The notes: generated from the letters alone by a model not told the origin. Counted from the stretch's first letter, positions 53,842-63,580 are shown. The stretch: 64,000 nt of DNA from Cordylochernes scorpioides (GCA_030710605.1 CP092863.1:117225072-117289071); one strand, 5' to 3'. A program made the numbers and translations.

Positions 53842-53935
53842 CTTGATATGATTTATCATTCTGATCAGATTGCTCCTTAAGTTTTAAATGTAGTATCACT
53901 GTTATATTTTTATTATATAGTTTTTACACTATATA
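53842..53935 (-). repeat. Inverted 5'-leader stub of the PLE
   Basis: Reverse complement of about 50041-50151, from ATAGTGTAAAAACTATATAA through the start codon to CATATCAAG. It then departs from the coding sequence. It ends at the (TA)n run. Confidence 0.85.
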
Positions 53936-54086
53936 TATATATATATATATATTTATCAATTATTTAGATCTATTTATTCCTATATTTATCATTATATAAT
54001 CTTATTTATTTCGTATTTATTCAATTTTGTAATTAACCATATATAATCTTATATTTACTTTGAAGATTTGGCAATCCATAATTGAA

Positions 54087-54331
54087 ATTATATTTAAAAA
54101 AGGTGCATATATTGGATTTATATTTATTTTATTGTTCCAATATTTCGAGGGGCAACTCGCCTCTCTTTATCGAGGATGTTTGTGTTTTTCACTAGAACAT
54201 GCGAGCACACCACTCTCGTTCTACAAGGCCAATGAAAGAATTGTATATTTGATTTAAATATTGCATTCAGTATATTGGAACAATAAAAATAACTAGAAAT
54301 CCAATATATGCATCTTTTTTTAAATATAATT
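54087..54331. repeat. Fold-back element
   Basis: Arms of about 55-60 bp, AGGTGCATATATTGGATTTA facing its complement with a few mismatches, and TTATTGTTCCAATAT facing ATATTGGAACAATAA. The spacer is about 120 bp and more GC-rich. No coding. Confidence 0.7.
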
Positions 54332-54599
54332 GTATATGTACTTTAAAATAAAGTAGTTTCAATCTCCTCCTCCTCTAGTACAGTATGAAATCAACGCTGT
54401 TGAATACTATGTTAGTATCTAACGGCGTTTTATGATTGTTCGTTGTTGTTCTCCTGTAGGAGGGTGGTAAACTTGAGATTGCAATAAAAATAAACTCATC
54501 TCCAGAAACTGCCGCCTTATTTAATTTAAAACATGCACAATATATCTACCATACCATCTACCATGATATATCATGGTTCCTTATGGGGGGGGGGGGGGG
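54332..54599. other. No recognised feature
   Basis: Unique sequence ending in a G run of about 15 (54586-54600) that adjoins the SINE head. Confidence 0.4.
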
Positions 54600-54880
54600 G
54601 TAGTGGAAGGCTGGTTAAACCATTTGGTTTTCGACCACTACGACCCGGGTTCGATTCCCGCATTGGACACTTTTTTTCTGTTAAAAAAATGCTCCAATGG
54701 TCCCTGATTCTTGCAAAAGTCCAACTCAACCAGTAAGGGAAAGTAACCAAACAGGGCTCTGGCACATTTGTAAGTGCAAAGTCGAACTGCTTTTCGCATG
54801 TGTAGACATGTGGTGCGCTTACAGTAAAAGCAGTCGCTAACTACCCACCATGATTATCATGGCTTGTACTTGAGATAAGA
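54600..54880 (+). mobile_element. tRNA-derived SINE, most complete copy
   Basis: The head resembles a tRNA: TAGTGGAAGGCTGG is a plausible A box and GGTTCGATTCC (54648-54658) a perfect B box for RNA polymerase III. The body has AAGTCCAAC, GTAAGTGCAAAGTCGAACTG and the palindromic ATGATTATCAT. It has no coding capacity and would need a partner reverse transcriptase. Positions from 54793 onward belong to duplication copy 2. Confidence 0.8.
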
Positions 54881-55095
54881 AAGAAGAAGATGGTTCCTTA
54901 TATTAAATGGGTTCCGGACATAATCTCGACTACCAAAATTCCGACAAGGTTATAACCTCGGCAGACCAAAATCCCTACTTAATCAAAATCCACACAACAA
55001 ATTGGAAAAACTAAACAAGTCTCAACATTGGAGTACATAGCAAATTAAGACATTAAGACGCGAATGTTTCTTTCACACCTAAATTAAATTTCTAT

Positions 55096-55392
55096 ATGTA
55101 ATTCTACTGTCCTACAAGCTTATGTCCATAGTTTGCTTAAATACTATTTCTGAGATTCCACCCTTCAGTGTAACTTTTAGTGGCTAACCGTGTCTGTGGT
55201 GATTGATAATCCTACACAATAATATACTGATAATCCCTTCAGTGTAGCATATATGAGCAGAATGATCCAATACAGTATTCGAGCTCTAAGAAGCGGTCTG
55301 GTAGATTGAATTGGTGAAACCGCTGGGAGGGTTTACCACTGATGTGCCAAGTCTTCCCAATATATTTTTTCATCGCAGTAAGGACAGTATAA
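55096..55392 (+). ncRNA. Reordered hammerhead-like unit, locus L11
   Basis: The core is 55292-55350: AGCGGT-C-TGGTA; TTGGT-GAA-ACCGCT; TACCA-CTGATGT-GCCAA. Stem I is TGGTA/TACCA, in which both strands differ from L1 (TGGTG/CACCA) and pairing is kept. Stem III is perfect, stem II has a G-U at the core. The last core base is T in CTGATGT, which may lower activity. Confidence 0.6.
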
Positions 55393-55843
55393 ATTTGATT
55401 TATGTATGAAAGAAGCATTCGCGTCTTAATGTTTTAATTTGCTATATATATATATATATGACGCATTAATATTTATGTTAATTTGAGTACATATTATTTT
55501 TACTGTTCTGAGGGATAGATTATTTATAAAATATTTTATTTTACAACAACAAAATGAAATTAATTATTTTCTCTCTAATATATTTAATTTGTCGGGTATT
55601 TGGTCTGTCGGGATTGGTCCTGGTTGATGTATATTAAGATCAATCATCCACTACACAGATGATGCCGAAAAAAAGTTATTTTAAAGTCTTAAAAAATACA
55701 ATAATTTTTCTTGCTTATCTAAAAAACAGGAAGGATGACAGATTTGCTGTGTTATAGGGTACACGGAGGTACTCCAAGTCAACGGTAAGAGAAACCAACT
55801 TATGTTCCTATGTACCACGGTATATGTTTTGTGTTGGTAAATA

Positions 55844-56015
55844 CAGTAGAACTTGGATAATTCGAACCCCAAGGGACCATAAAAAAATTCGAATTATCCA
55901 AAAATTCGAATTAAAAACGGAAATTCTATTTATAGGAAGTTCTAGGGACCAAGATAAATATTCGAATTAAAGAGGTTTTCGAATTAAAGAAGTTCGAATT
56001 ATCCAAGTTCTACTG
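55844..56015. mobile_element. Pogo/Tigger-like MITE, present in copy 2 only
   Basis: 172 bp with ends CAGTAGAACTTGGATAATTC and its complement, duplicated TA on each side (55842-55843 and 56016-56017). The empty site is at 966-968 in copy 1. Internal TTCGAATTA blocks repeat the end sequence. CAGT-starting ends with a TA target fit the pogo/Tigger branch of Tc1/mariner. Confidence 0.88.
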
Positions 56016-56076
56016 TATCAGGTTTTAGGCGCGATTATCTTCAACTCATAGTCAAGACAATCCAATACAATAGTAG

Positions 56077-56134
56077 AACGGTCTGGATATTAATTTGGTG
56101 AAACCGCTGAGAGGGTTCATCACTGATAAACCAA
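56077..56134 (+). ncRNA. Reordered hammerhead-like core, locus L12
   Basis: Counterpart of L2. Stem II TTGGT/ACCAA pairs fully. CTGATAA replaces CTGATGA, changing the catalytic G8, so this copy should not cleave. Confidence 0.5.
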
Positions 56135-56305
56135 GCCTTCTTCTCTAATAGTTTCTTTCGTGTCAGTAAGATCTGTAGAGAATTTTTAATAATTTACACT
56201 CATCAGTTGAAAGTCTTTGATGACGCCGGTCGTCTGTTTTCTGAAGGAGACAGGCTGTTCACACTTGGTTATCGCGTGTGTTTTCAATAAAGGTCACTGT
56301 AATAT

Positions 56306-56642
56306 TGTTACATCATGATTAATGGCGTATTTCTTATATTATTTTTAATATATTTGAAATTTAAATTATATATTTATTTATTTTTATATAAAATATTCTA
56401 TGATATTTATTTAAAACAGATTAGATTATCATCATTTGTATTTAGGTACACTGTGACTTCACTGCTCTCTTTGATGTGAGAAAATAAATAAATCATTCTG
56501 GAGGTTACTTAAAGTAGACTTATCTCATTATTCCCTTATATAAATTTGTAGGATGGTTGAAACACGCTCTGGTAAGATGCAAGACCCAGCACAGGAGAGA
56601 ATCAAGGCTGAAGAGTCTGCCAAGCCGCAACCTGGTGCAACA
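56306..56642 (+). repeat. 5' LTR, contains the gag start
   Basis: TGTTACATCATG...GGTGCAACA. The last 90 bp are the first 30 codons of gag (ATG at 56553), so the LTR boundary falls exactly on a codon boundary. TTGGTAGAGATGC follows directly and would be a TGG-type primer-binding site inside the gag coding sequence. Confidence 0.93.
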
Positions 56643-57716
56643 ATTGGTAGAGATGCTAGTTCCGACCCAGTTGTCCTAAATCCCAACATCGACATCCCCA
56701 AGTATGATGGAACGGAAGACCCTCGCCCATGGATTGAATCTCTTGAAGAAATTGGCTTCCTGTACCATTGGGCAGACTACATTATCTCTCGTTATGCTGC
56801 CATGAATATGATTGGTAGCGCCAAAACCTGGCTGAACCTACACAAGATAAGTTTCACCAGCTGGGAAAATTTCAAGAGCCGCCTAATTGAGGATTTTGCC
56901 TCAGACGCCAACAAAGAAGAAATTAAGATGAAACTAAACAGGATGCAACAGTGGAATGAACCTGCAATCAGGTTCGCAGAGGATATCCTTGTACTGTGCA
57001 ACAAGGTCGACCCCCAAATGGAAGAAAAGACTAAAATAAACTGGGTTATTGGAGGGTTAAAGAAAGAATACTCTTTTGCCCTTCACCTAAACCCTCCTAA
57101 AAATACCAATGAACTCCTAGAAATTTGTAAGAAGCTGGATTTGTTCGAAAAGAATTACCAAGAACGTGCAGAAAAATCAAAAGCTCTATATAATGGACCA
57201 CGCTCTCCTCGTCCCCATCATCAAGAGCAATGGAAGAATGCTACGTCGTTCAGAAGACCATATCAGAACACCTCCAAGCCCCAGGCCCCCGCTCCGAGGT
57301 ACTACCAGAACACCTCCAAGCCCCAGGCCCCCACTCCGAGGTACTACCAGGACAAACCTCTGCCCCAGGTATCTGCCCCTAGACGATCTTACACTCCTAA
57401 TCCTGAGCCAAAACCGGTCTACCCAAGTAAAACATATAATAAGAATCCAAATTCAATTAGGAATAGGACAGAAGACGGGAGACCAATCTGCTTTAAATGC
57501 AACAAGCCAGGGCACGTGGCCCGTTATTGTAGGGTCAAGTTTATAAGAATCTTAGAAGAGGATCCAGCAGATACCCAAGAGAAGGTCGAAGAGAAATGCC
57601 AAATGAATGAAATATCAGAGAAATCAGGACCTCGGCTTTATGCCGATGTATGTCATAACACACAGACAAATATTCCTACCCGGAATAGATATTCCGTGTT
57701 GGAAGATTTAAACTAA
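56553..57716 (+). CDS. gag: Gag protein of the gypsy element
   Basis: 387 codons. Start chosen at the ATG in the 5' LTR because no later ATG precedes the conserved region and it agrees with the MVETRSGK-type beginnings of related Gags. Residues 50-210 form the helical Gag core (NIDIPKYDGTEDPRPWIESL). Residues about 215-290 are rich in proline and arginine, including a duplicated block of about 15 residues (YYQNTSKPQAP). One CCHC zinc knuckle, CFKCNKPGHVARYC, lies at 313-326. It would assemble the particle and bind the RNA in the cytoplasm. The frame ends TTA-AAC-TAA on a slippery heptamer leading into pol. Confidence 0.92.
   Translation: MVETRSGKMQDPAQERIKAEESAKPQPGATIGRDASSDPVVLNPNIDIPKYDGTEDPRPWIESLEEIGFLYHWADYIISRYAAMNMIGSAKTWLNLHKISFTSWENFKSRLIEDFASDANKEEIKMKLNRMQQWNEPAIRFAEDILVLCNKVDPQMEEKTKINWVIGGLKKEYSFALHLNPPKNTNELLEICKKLDLFEKNYQERAEKSKALYNGPRSPRPHHQEQWKNATSFRRPYQNTSKPQAPAPRYYQNTSKPQAPTPRYYQDKPLPQVSAPRRSYTPNPEPKPVYPSKTYNKNPNSIRNRTEDGRPICFKCNKPGHVARYCRVKFIRILEEDPADTQEKVEEKCQMNEISEKSGPRLYADVCHNTQTNIPTRNRYSVLEDLN
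57707..57716 (+). promoter_or_regulatory. -1 ribosomal frameshift site between gag and pol
   Basis: TTTAAAC (57707-57713) in register T-TTA-AAC with the gag frame, followed at once by the gag stop TAA. This is a classical X-XXY-YYZ heptamer. The pol frame is the -1 frame, open from before the heptamer to 61180. A GC-rich GCGTCGCGCC follows the stop; a stimulatory structure is plausible but not evident. Confidence 0.85.
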
Positions 57717-60700
57717 GCGTCGCGCCTGAATCTGTCAATCAAAGCAAGTCGACCATAAACGGAATCAAGAAGTTGGACCCTAAATACAAATTAAAAATTA
57801 ACGTGGACAAGATAGGGACTTTTGAAGCTTTGGTTGATACAGGTGCTGACCTCTCAGTGGTCGACCTCAGAACGGCCCTCGATACAGGCCATGGTATAAG
57901 TAAACTCGCAAAAATTTGTGCAGGACCCGATGGAAAAAAATTGGACATGGTAGGAAGTATATTTTTAAATATAAAAATTGATGACGAAACATTATCACAC
58001 AACTTTGTGATATTGAAAACGCATTTACGGACATTAATTCTTGGGAGAGATTTCCTTAAGAAAATGAACGCAAAAATAGATTGTAAGCAAGAAACTATCA
58101 AATACGATTTGACGAATAATCATGACGAAATCAATTTTGAAAGGTTGAAAATAAAGAGTGCCAAGGATTCCATTGTACCGGAATGTTCCATGAAATTGAT
58201 CAAGGCATTGGTAGAAACAGAGGATGGAGAATATATTATCGAGGAGAGCAGCAAAATGTTTCAAACAAATGGACTTCGTCTAGCAAGAAGCTTGATCAAT
58301 GTTATAAATAGGGAAACACACATCTGGATAACTAATCCGTATCCTCGACCGTTAAAAATAATGAAAAACCAAACATTGGCTTTTGGAAGTAGTCCAGCGA
58401 AAATAAATGTGAGTCGAGAAAGAGAGGTAGAAGAGAACAAAGAACCTAGATTCCAAATAAACGAAAATCTTTCACCAAAGGAACAGAAGGAGTTAAAACA
58501 AGTTTTAGAAAGGTATGGAGATCTTTTTTCGTCGAGATTAGGGAGAACCAATTTGGCAAAACATCGGATAGACACAGAAGACGCAAAGCCAATTAAACAC
58601 AAGCCTTACCGGGTAAGTGCTAAAGAACGAGATATTATAAAAGAGCAAATTGACGAGATGCTTACAGAAGGCATAATTAGGCCATCTTCTAGCCCCTGGT
58701 CTTTTCCAGTAATATTGGTCAAGAAGCGAGATGGTAAATACAGATTTTGTGTGGACTACAGAAAACTGAATAATGTGACAGTAAAAGATGTCTATCCGAT
58801 CCCTAGAATAGACGAAGTTATGGATACTCTCCAAGGATCTACACACTTCTCAGCAATAGACCTCAGATCTGGATATTGGCAAGTTGAAGTCGAAGAAAGA
58901 GACAAAGAGAAAACAGCTTTCACTACAGCACATGGATTATATGAATTCAACGTGATGCCTTTTGGACTTTGTAACGCGCCTGCTACCTTTGAGAGAAATA
59001 TGGAGAATATGCTTGGAAATCTGAGATGGCAAATTTGTTTGTGTTATCTGGATGATGTTATCATATATAGCCCGGATTTTCCAACGCACCTCAAAAGACT
59101 TGAAGCTGTTTTTAGATGTTTTCGTGAATCTAATTTAAGGTTAAACGACAAAAAATGCCGATTTGCTTTTGAAGAATTGGAGATTCTCGGCTATATAACG
59201 AGCAAACATGGTATAAAACCCGCGGAACATAACATCAAAGCTGTCAGAAATTTCCCTCGGCCCAAAAAGGTCAAAGAAGTACAATCCTTTTTGGGAATGT
59301 GTTCATATTATAGAAAATTTATCAAAGACTTCTCAAAAATTGCTGACCCTTTGACCAACCTTATAAAAAAAAGTGTATCATTTATCTGGACAGAAAGACA
59401 AGAGGAAGCGTTTCAAACACTAAAAACAGCACTATTAAGTCCACCAATTTTAGGTCACTTCAATCCAAATGCACCTACTTATGTTCATACTGATGCGTCC
59501 AACATCGGCATAGGTGCAACACTTGTCCAAGACATCGGTGGTGAAGAGAAGGTGATCTCATATTTGAGTCGTACCCTAAGTAAAGCGGAGCAAAATTATT
59601 CAACCACTGAAAAAGAATGTCTGGCCGTTGTCTGGTCAATGTCAAAATTACGACCCTACCTTTATGGAAGACACTTTAAAATAGTAACAGACCACCACGC
59701 CTTATGCTGGCTCAAAAACTTGAAGGATCCAACAGGTCGATTGGCAAGATGGGCATTGAAAATTCAAGAATATGACTTCGATATAATACATAAATCAGGA
59801 AAGAAACATCTGGACGCCGATGGCTTATCTAGGGGACCCTTACCAGAAACTGATTGGGATGAGGATTTTGAAAGGCTATTTTTAAATCAAATAACAGACG
59901 AAGAGGATAAGTTTATCGAAAGTGTTAAGAAAAACCTTAATGGAAGCAGGCGATCAATTGCGCAAAACTTTAAAGTAGAAGATGGATGCCTCTTTAAGAA
60001 AAACCCGAACCCTGAAGGCAGGGCGTGGTTGCTTGTGGTTCCAGAGAAGAAAAAGAGAGAAATTATGAAAGAATATCACAATCATATGTCGAATGGCCAT
60101 CTGGGTGTCGCCAGAACCATGTACCGAATAAAGAGTAAATACTTTTGGCCATCCATGCTAAAGGATGTCTCAGAGTTCGTTAAGACGTGTCATCTTTGCC
60201 AAAGTAGAAAAGGCTCAAACCAATTACCTTCTGGACTACTACAGCCCATTCCCCCAGCCAACTTTCCTTTCGAAAGAATTGGAATTGACTTTGTTGGTCC
60301 ATTGCCATCTACGAAAAACAGGAAAAAATGGATAATCGTGCTGACGGACTACTACACTAGATATGCAGAAACAAAAGCAGTCTCGGAAGCAACAGTTAAA
60401 GAAGTTTCAAAATTTCTAGTAGAGGATATTTTTCTCCGGCACGGAGCCCCACAATATCTTATTAGTGACAGAGGCTCTCAATTTACCAGTAATTTAATGA
60501 AAGAGGTGATGAAAACGTGCAAGATTAAACATTGCTTCACAACGAGCTATCATCCCCAGACTAATGGATTGACAGAGCGGTTAAATAGAACATTGATCAA
60601 TATGCTCAGTATGTATGTGAACACTGATCAGAAGAATTGGGACGAAATACTCCCATTCATCACTCACGCTTACAATACTACAATTCAGGAAACCACAGGA

Positions 60701-61180
60701 TATTCTCCCTTTTTCCTGATGTTTGGAAGAGAACCCACGTCTCTTTTGGACGACAGGAATATCTCGGTGGACATTGACAAGGATGATTATGATGAATACA
60801 TAAAACATCACTTAGACAAAATAAACAGAACAAGAAAATTAGTTATTAACAACACAATAAAGACTCAAGAAAGAATGAAAAAGAACTATGACAAGAAACA
60901 CATGGAAAGAAGCTACGAACCAGGAGAATTAGTAGCAGTTTGGACACCAATTAGGAAAATAGGAAAGTGTGAGAAACTACTGAGAAAATATTTTGGCCCA
61001 TATAAAATATTAAAGAAGCTGTCCAACGTAAATTACTTAATTGAACCAAAAGATAATCCTGGCCAAGACCCATTGATTGTCCATGTCTCAAGAATCAAAC
61101 CCTATTTTGAAAGAATTGATGAGGTCAATCACGAGGACGTGACGACCTCTGGAGAGGGGGAAGTGTTACATCATGATTAA
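57713..61180 (+). CDS. pol: Pol polyprotein, made as a Gag-Pol fusion
   Basis: About 1155 codons read by -1 frameshift; no ATG is expected (a TTG at 57773 is not a start I would use). The aspartic protease has LVDTGADLSVVD (D near 57836). The reverse transcriptase has FCVDYRKLN, IDLRSGYWQ, PFGLCNAPATF and CYLDDVIIYS (about 59042-59070). RNase H has HTDASNIGIG. Integrase has the H-H (YHNHMSNGHLG) and C-C (CHLC) finger, D in IGIDFVGPL, D in LISDRGSQF and E in GLTERLNR. A GPY/F-like end is YFGPYKILKK. The last 17 bases, including the stop, lie in the 3' LTR. All catalytic residues are present, and there is no env or chromodomain. Confidence 0.93.
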   Translation, partial: LSVAPESVNQSKSTINGIKKLDPKYKLKINVDKIGTFEALVDTGADLSVVDLRTALDTGHGISKLAKICAGPDGKKLDMVGSIFLNIKIDDETLSHNFVILKTHLRTLILGRDFLKKMNAKIDCKQETIKYDLTNNHDEINFERLKIKSAKDSIVPECSMKLIKALVETEDGEYIIEESSKMFQTNGLRLARSLINVINRETHIWITNPYPRPLKIMKNQTLAFGSSPAKINVSREREVEENKEPRFQINENLSPKEQKELKQVLERYGDLFSSRLGRTNLAKHRIDTEDAKPIKHKPYRVSAKERDIIKEQIDEMLTEGIIRPSSSPWSFPVILVKKRDGKYRFCVDYRKLNNVTVKDVYPIPRIDEVMDTLQGSTHFSAIDLRSGYWQVEVEERDKEKTAFTTAHGLYEFNVMPFGLCNAPATFERNMENMLGNLRWQICLCYLDDVIIYSPDFPTHLKRLEAVFRCFRESNLRLNDKKCRFAFEELEILGYITSKHGIKPAEHNIKAVRNFPRPKKVKEVQSFLGMCSYYRKFIKDFSKIADPLTNLIKKSVSFIWTERQEEAFQTLKTALLSPPILGHFNPNAPTYVHTDASNIGIGATLVQDIGGEEKVISYLSRTLSKAEQNYSTTEKECLAVVWSMSKLRPYLYGRHFKIVTDHHALCWLKNLKDPTGRLARWALKIQEYDFDIIHKSGKKHLDADGLSRGPLPETDWDEDFERLFLNQITDEEDKFIESVKKNLNGSRRSIAQNFKVEDGCLFKKNPNPEGRAWLLVVPEKKKREIMKEYHNHMSNGHLGVARTMYRIKSKYFWPSMLKDVSEFVKTCHLCQSRKGSNQLPSGLLQPIPPANFPFERIGIDFVGPLPSTKNRKKWIIVLTDYYTRYAETKAVSEATVKEVSKFLVEDIFLRHGAPQYLISDRGSQFTSNLMKEVMKTCKIKHCFTTSYHPQTNGLTERLNRTLINMLSMYVNTDQKNWDEILPFITHAYNTTIQETTGYSPFFLMFGREPTSLLDDRNISVDIDKDDYDEYIKHHLDKINRTRKLVINNTIKTQERMKKNYDKKHMERSYEPGELVAVWTPIRKIGKCEKLLRKYFGPYKILKKLSNVNYLIEPKDNPGQDPLIVHVSRIKPYFERIDEVNHEDVTTSGEGEVLHHD

Positions 61181-61500
61181 TGGCGTATTTCTTATATTAT
61201 TTTTAATATATTTGAAATTTAAATTATATATTTATTTATTTTTATATAAAATATTCTATGATATTTATTTAAAACAGATTAGATTATCATCATTTGTATT
61301 TAGGTACACTGTGACTTCACTGCTCTCTTTGATGTGAGAAAATAAATAAATCATTCTGGAGGTTACTTAAAGTAGACTTATCTCATTATTCCCTTATATA
61401 AATTTGTAGGATGGTTGAAACACGCTCTGGTAAGATGCAAGACCCAGCACAGGAGAGAATCAAGGCTGAAGAGTCTGCCAAGCCGCAACCTGGTGCAACA
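61164..61500 (+). repeat. 3' LTR, contains the pol stop and a gag-start copy
   Basis: Same 337 bp as the 5' LTR. The pol stop TAA is at 61178-61180. The 30-codon gag head is repeated at 61411-61500 but runs into a stop soon after the LTR, so no second Gag is made. Confidence 0.93.
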
Positions 61501-61660
61501 ATATCTTTCATAATTATTGTATGAATCCCAATATACATGCTGAAAAGTTCAACTGCCTTAAGTCCACTAGTGCGTATATAAAAATAGAACCATCAAGCAC
61601 GGATCTTTCTTTTCTAAAATAAATCAAACTTTTCTATTGTCCGTATTGCGATGAAAAATA

Positions 61661-61738
61661 TTGGGAAGGCTTGGCTCATCAGTCGTGAACCTTCTCAGCG
61701 GTTTATCTAATTTAATCTACCAGATACTGTCTTGAACG
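61661..61738 (-). ncRNA. Decayed reordered hammerhead-like unit, locus L13
   Basis: Counterpart of L3 (1423-1500) with the same defects in the GAAA segment. Confidence 0.4.
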
Positions 61739-62296
61739 ATTGTGTTTAAATATACTACACTGAATGGTGAAATCTTAGTTAGGGTATTCAAGAGAAAAGT
61801 ATGTAAATAAGTGTTTAGTAGACAGCAGAAATACATATATAGATATTTACACATCGTGGCAATGTTCTACCACGAACGACGAAAGACAAGAGGAATTAGG
61901 GTAAAACAAAATAATCAAAAGGCAATATCTATATATAAGTGTATGCTGGGAGAAAGTGTCCCCAGGGGAGGAAACTGTCACCAGGTCAGTCGTTCCACCA
62001 GGATTCATCCCCGGACGTCACCCAACCCGACCTGGAAATTGACTTCTGTTTGATGAAATAGAAGTTATCGGGAATCCATTAGGTCTAGGAGTTCCCCAAC
62101 ATTGTCTTTTAAGTGCTATTTCCAAATTGATCACCCTAAATAAGATGTAGGTCTTTGATGAAAATAACTTCTTAGATTACCAGCGTATCCGACTTCTTTG
62201 CGACGCACTATACAAACATATTATTATTATCAATTAGAAATTCAATTGTCATTTATCGGTAAAATATGTCATTATTATTTTTGGCAATATGTTTGT
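61739..62296. other. No recognised feature
   Basis: Counterpart of 1501-2067 in copy 1. Confidence 0.5.
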
Positions 62297-62872
62297 TGGA
62301 CAAAACTTAAGGAAGTTGTACCTTTTACCATGTATATCGGGATTGAGACAATAACTCTGAAAGATTTTACAGTGACCTTTATTGAAGACACACGAGATAA
62401 CCAATATACACTCATGGACAAAACTTAAGGAAGTTGTACCTTTTACCATGTATATCGGGATTGAGACAATAACTCTGAAAGATATTATAGTGACCTTTAT
62501 TGAAGACACACGAGATAACCAATATACACTCATGGACAAAACTTAAGGAAGTTGTACCTTTTAGCATGTATATCGGGATTGAGACAATAACTCTGAAAGA
62601 TATTACAGTGACCTTTATTGAAGACACACGAGATAACCAATATACACTCATGGACAAAACTTAAGGAAGTTGTACCTTTTAGCATGTATATCGGGATTGA
62701 GACAATAACTCTGAAAGATATTACAGTGACCTTTATTGAAGACACACGAGATAACCAATACACTCATAGACAAAACTTAAGGAAGTTGTACCTTTTAGCA
62801 TGTATATCGGGATTCAGACAATAACTCTGAAAGATATTACAGTGAGCTTTATTGAAAAGTGTGAACAAAATT
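62297..62872 (-). repeat. 118-bp unit array, copy 2, about five units
   Basis: Counterpart of 2068-2745 with about one unit fewer. The first TACACTCA of the MITE is deleted, leaving the array to start at GGACAAAACTTAAGG. Unit variants (TTACC or TTAGC; ATTATAG or ATTACAG) are arranged differently from copy 1. Confidence 0.85.
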
Positions 62873-63404
62873 TCCTCTGCTTCTTCAAAACAAACAAAAA
62901 AAAAACAGAAGATCAGCGACATCAAAGACTTTCCACATATGGCGTGTTATTATCTTATAATTGATACAGTACCATGTAACATTTTCCGTACTCGCTAAAG
63001 AAAAGTCTTAATGTAAATATTTGTAGTCTATTTAGGGCTATATCCTTAAAGGATTTTTTTTTTCAAACTACAGACACGTTGGGATTTTTAATTGACTTAT
63101 TTTTCAGAAATATTGAAAAAGGGCTAGCGTCTGAAAACTTTTTTTATACTGGAATGAGATTTGCGGTTTATTGTTGCCCTTGCACTATATCGCCGATCCT
63201 TCGATACCTCTATAAGGTGAATGTATATAAATTTATTGAATTTAATTGTGTATGTATGTGAAAAAATGCACTTTCCCTTTTGATAATTGAATCGGGAGAT
63301 GTGATTTTGTTTTTTTCGCCCTGTATATAACTCACGCTCCCTCATTTCTGCAATGTCTACTGGCATAAGATCGGTACTTACAGCAACTGTTACCCAAAAT
63401 TGAC
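62873..63404. other. No recognised feature
   Basis: Counterpart of 2746-3302, including the MITE interior to about 62940. Confidence 0.5.
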
Positions 63405-63580
63405 ACATTCGGCCGATTGTCATAACTTCTCCCTTAGGATGTCCCCAGACATCTGTACTGCCTCAATCAACTGTACTGATGAGCGGGCCATAGCCAGGAA
63501 ACCATGGTTGTTGGCTAGTGTTCGAATTTGACAAAACCTGATGTTGTGGCTTATTCCTTGATAGAAATCTTTGCATTCTG
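63405..63580 (+). mobile_element. Decayed retrozyme-like element, copy 2
   Basis: Counterpart of 3303-3460. Here CTGTA-CTGATGA (63471-63482) is followed by GCGGGCCATAGCCAG and GAA-ACCATGGT, keeping six bases (ATAGCC) that copy 1 has lost. Stem I does not pair fully. Confidence 0.55.

Larger units (their letters stand above)
45957..53935. mobile_element. Head-to-head palindromic Penelope-like element
   Basis: Left arm 45957-49611 (minus) and right arm 50149-53804 (plus) are reverse complements of 3655 and 3656 bp; the only difference I found is one A in a run. A 537-bp AT-rich spacer (49612-50148) separates the two 5' ends. After the right arm come 37 bp and then 53842-53935, a reversed copy of the right element's 5' leader (50041-50151). 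PLEs commonly occur as tandem or inverted partial copies, which fits. Near-identity implies a recent origin. Confidence 0.9.
56302..61504 (+). mobile_element. Complete Ty3/gypsy retrotransposon with LTR-overlapping genes
   Basis: LTRs 56306-56642 and 61164-61500, 337 bp each and identical by eye. ATAT at 56302-56305 and 61501-61504 is a 4-bp target duplication, confirmed by the empty site in copy 1. The polypurine tract GGAGAGGGGGAAG precedes the 3' LTR. Gag and Pol are intact in two frames. A very recent insertion. Confidence 0.95.
56197..61572 (+). mobile_element. Tc1-type MITE split by the gypsy element
   Basis: Left piece 56197-56305, right piece from 61501 (repeating ATAT) to 61572. Joined without the insertion it corresponds to 1149-1335. 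Confidence 0.85.

Noticed and set aside
45957..53935. Hammerhead ribozyme in the PLE flanks
   Set aside because: I looked for CTGANGA with a nearby GAAA on both strands; CTGATCAG near the right start and CTGCTGAACC near 46570 do not meet the core.
57773..57775. TTG as the start of pol
   Set aside because: The pol frame is open from before the frameshift heptamer and a Gag-Pol fusion explains it better than a TTG start.
56306..61500. Endogenous retrovirus with env
   Set aside because: No third open frame lies between pol and the 3' LTR; pol runs into the LTR.
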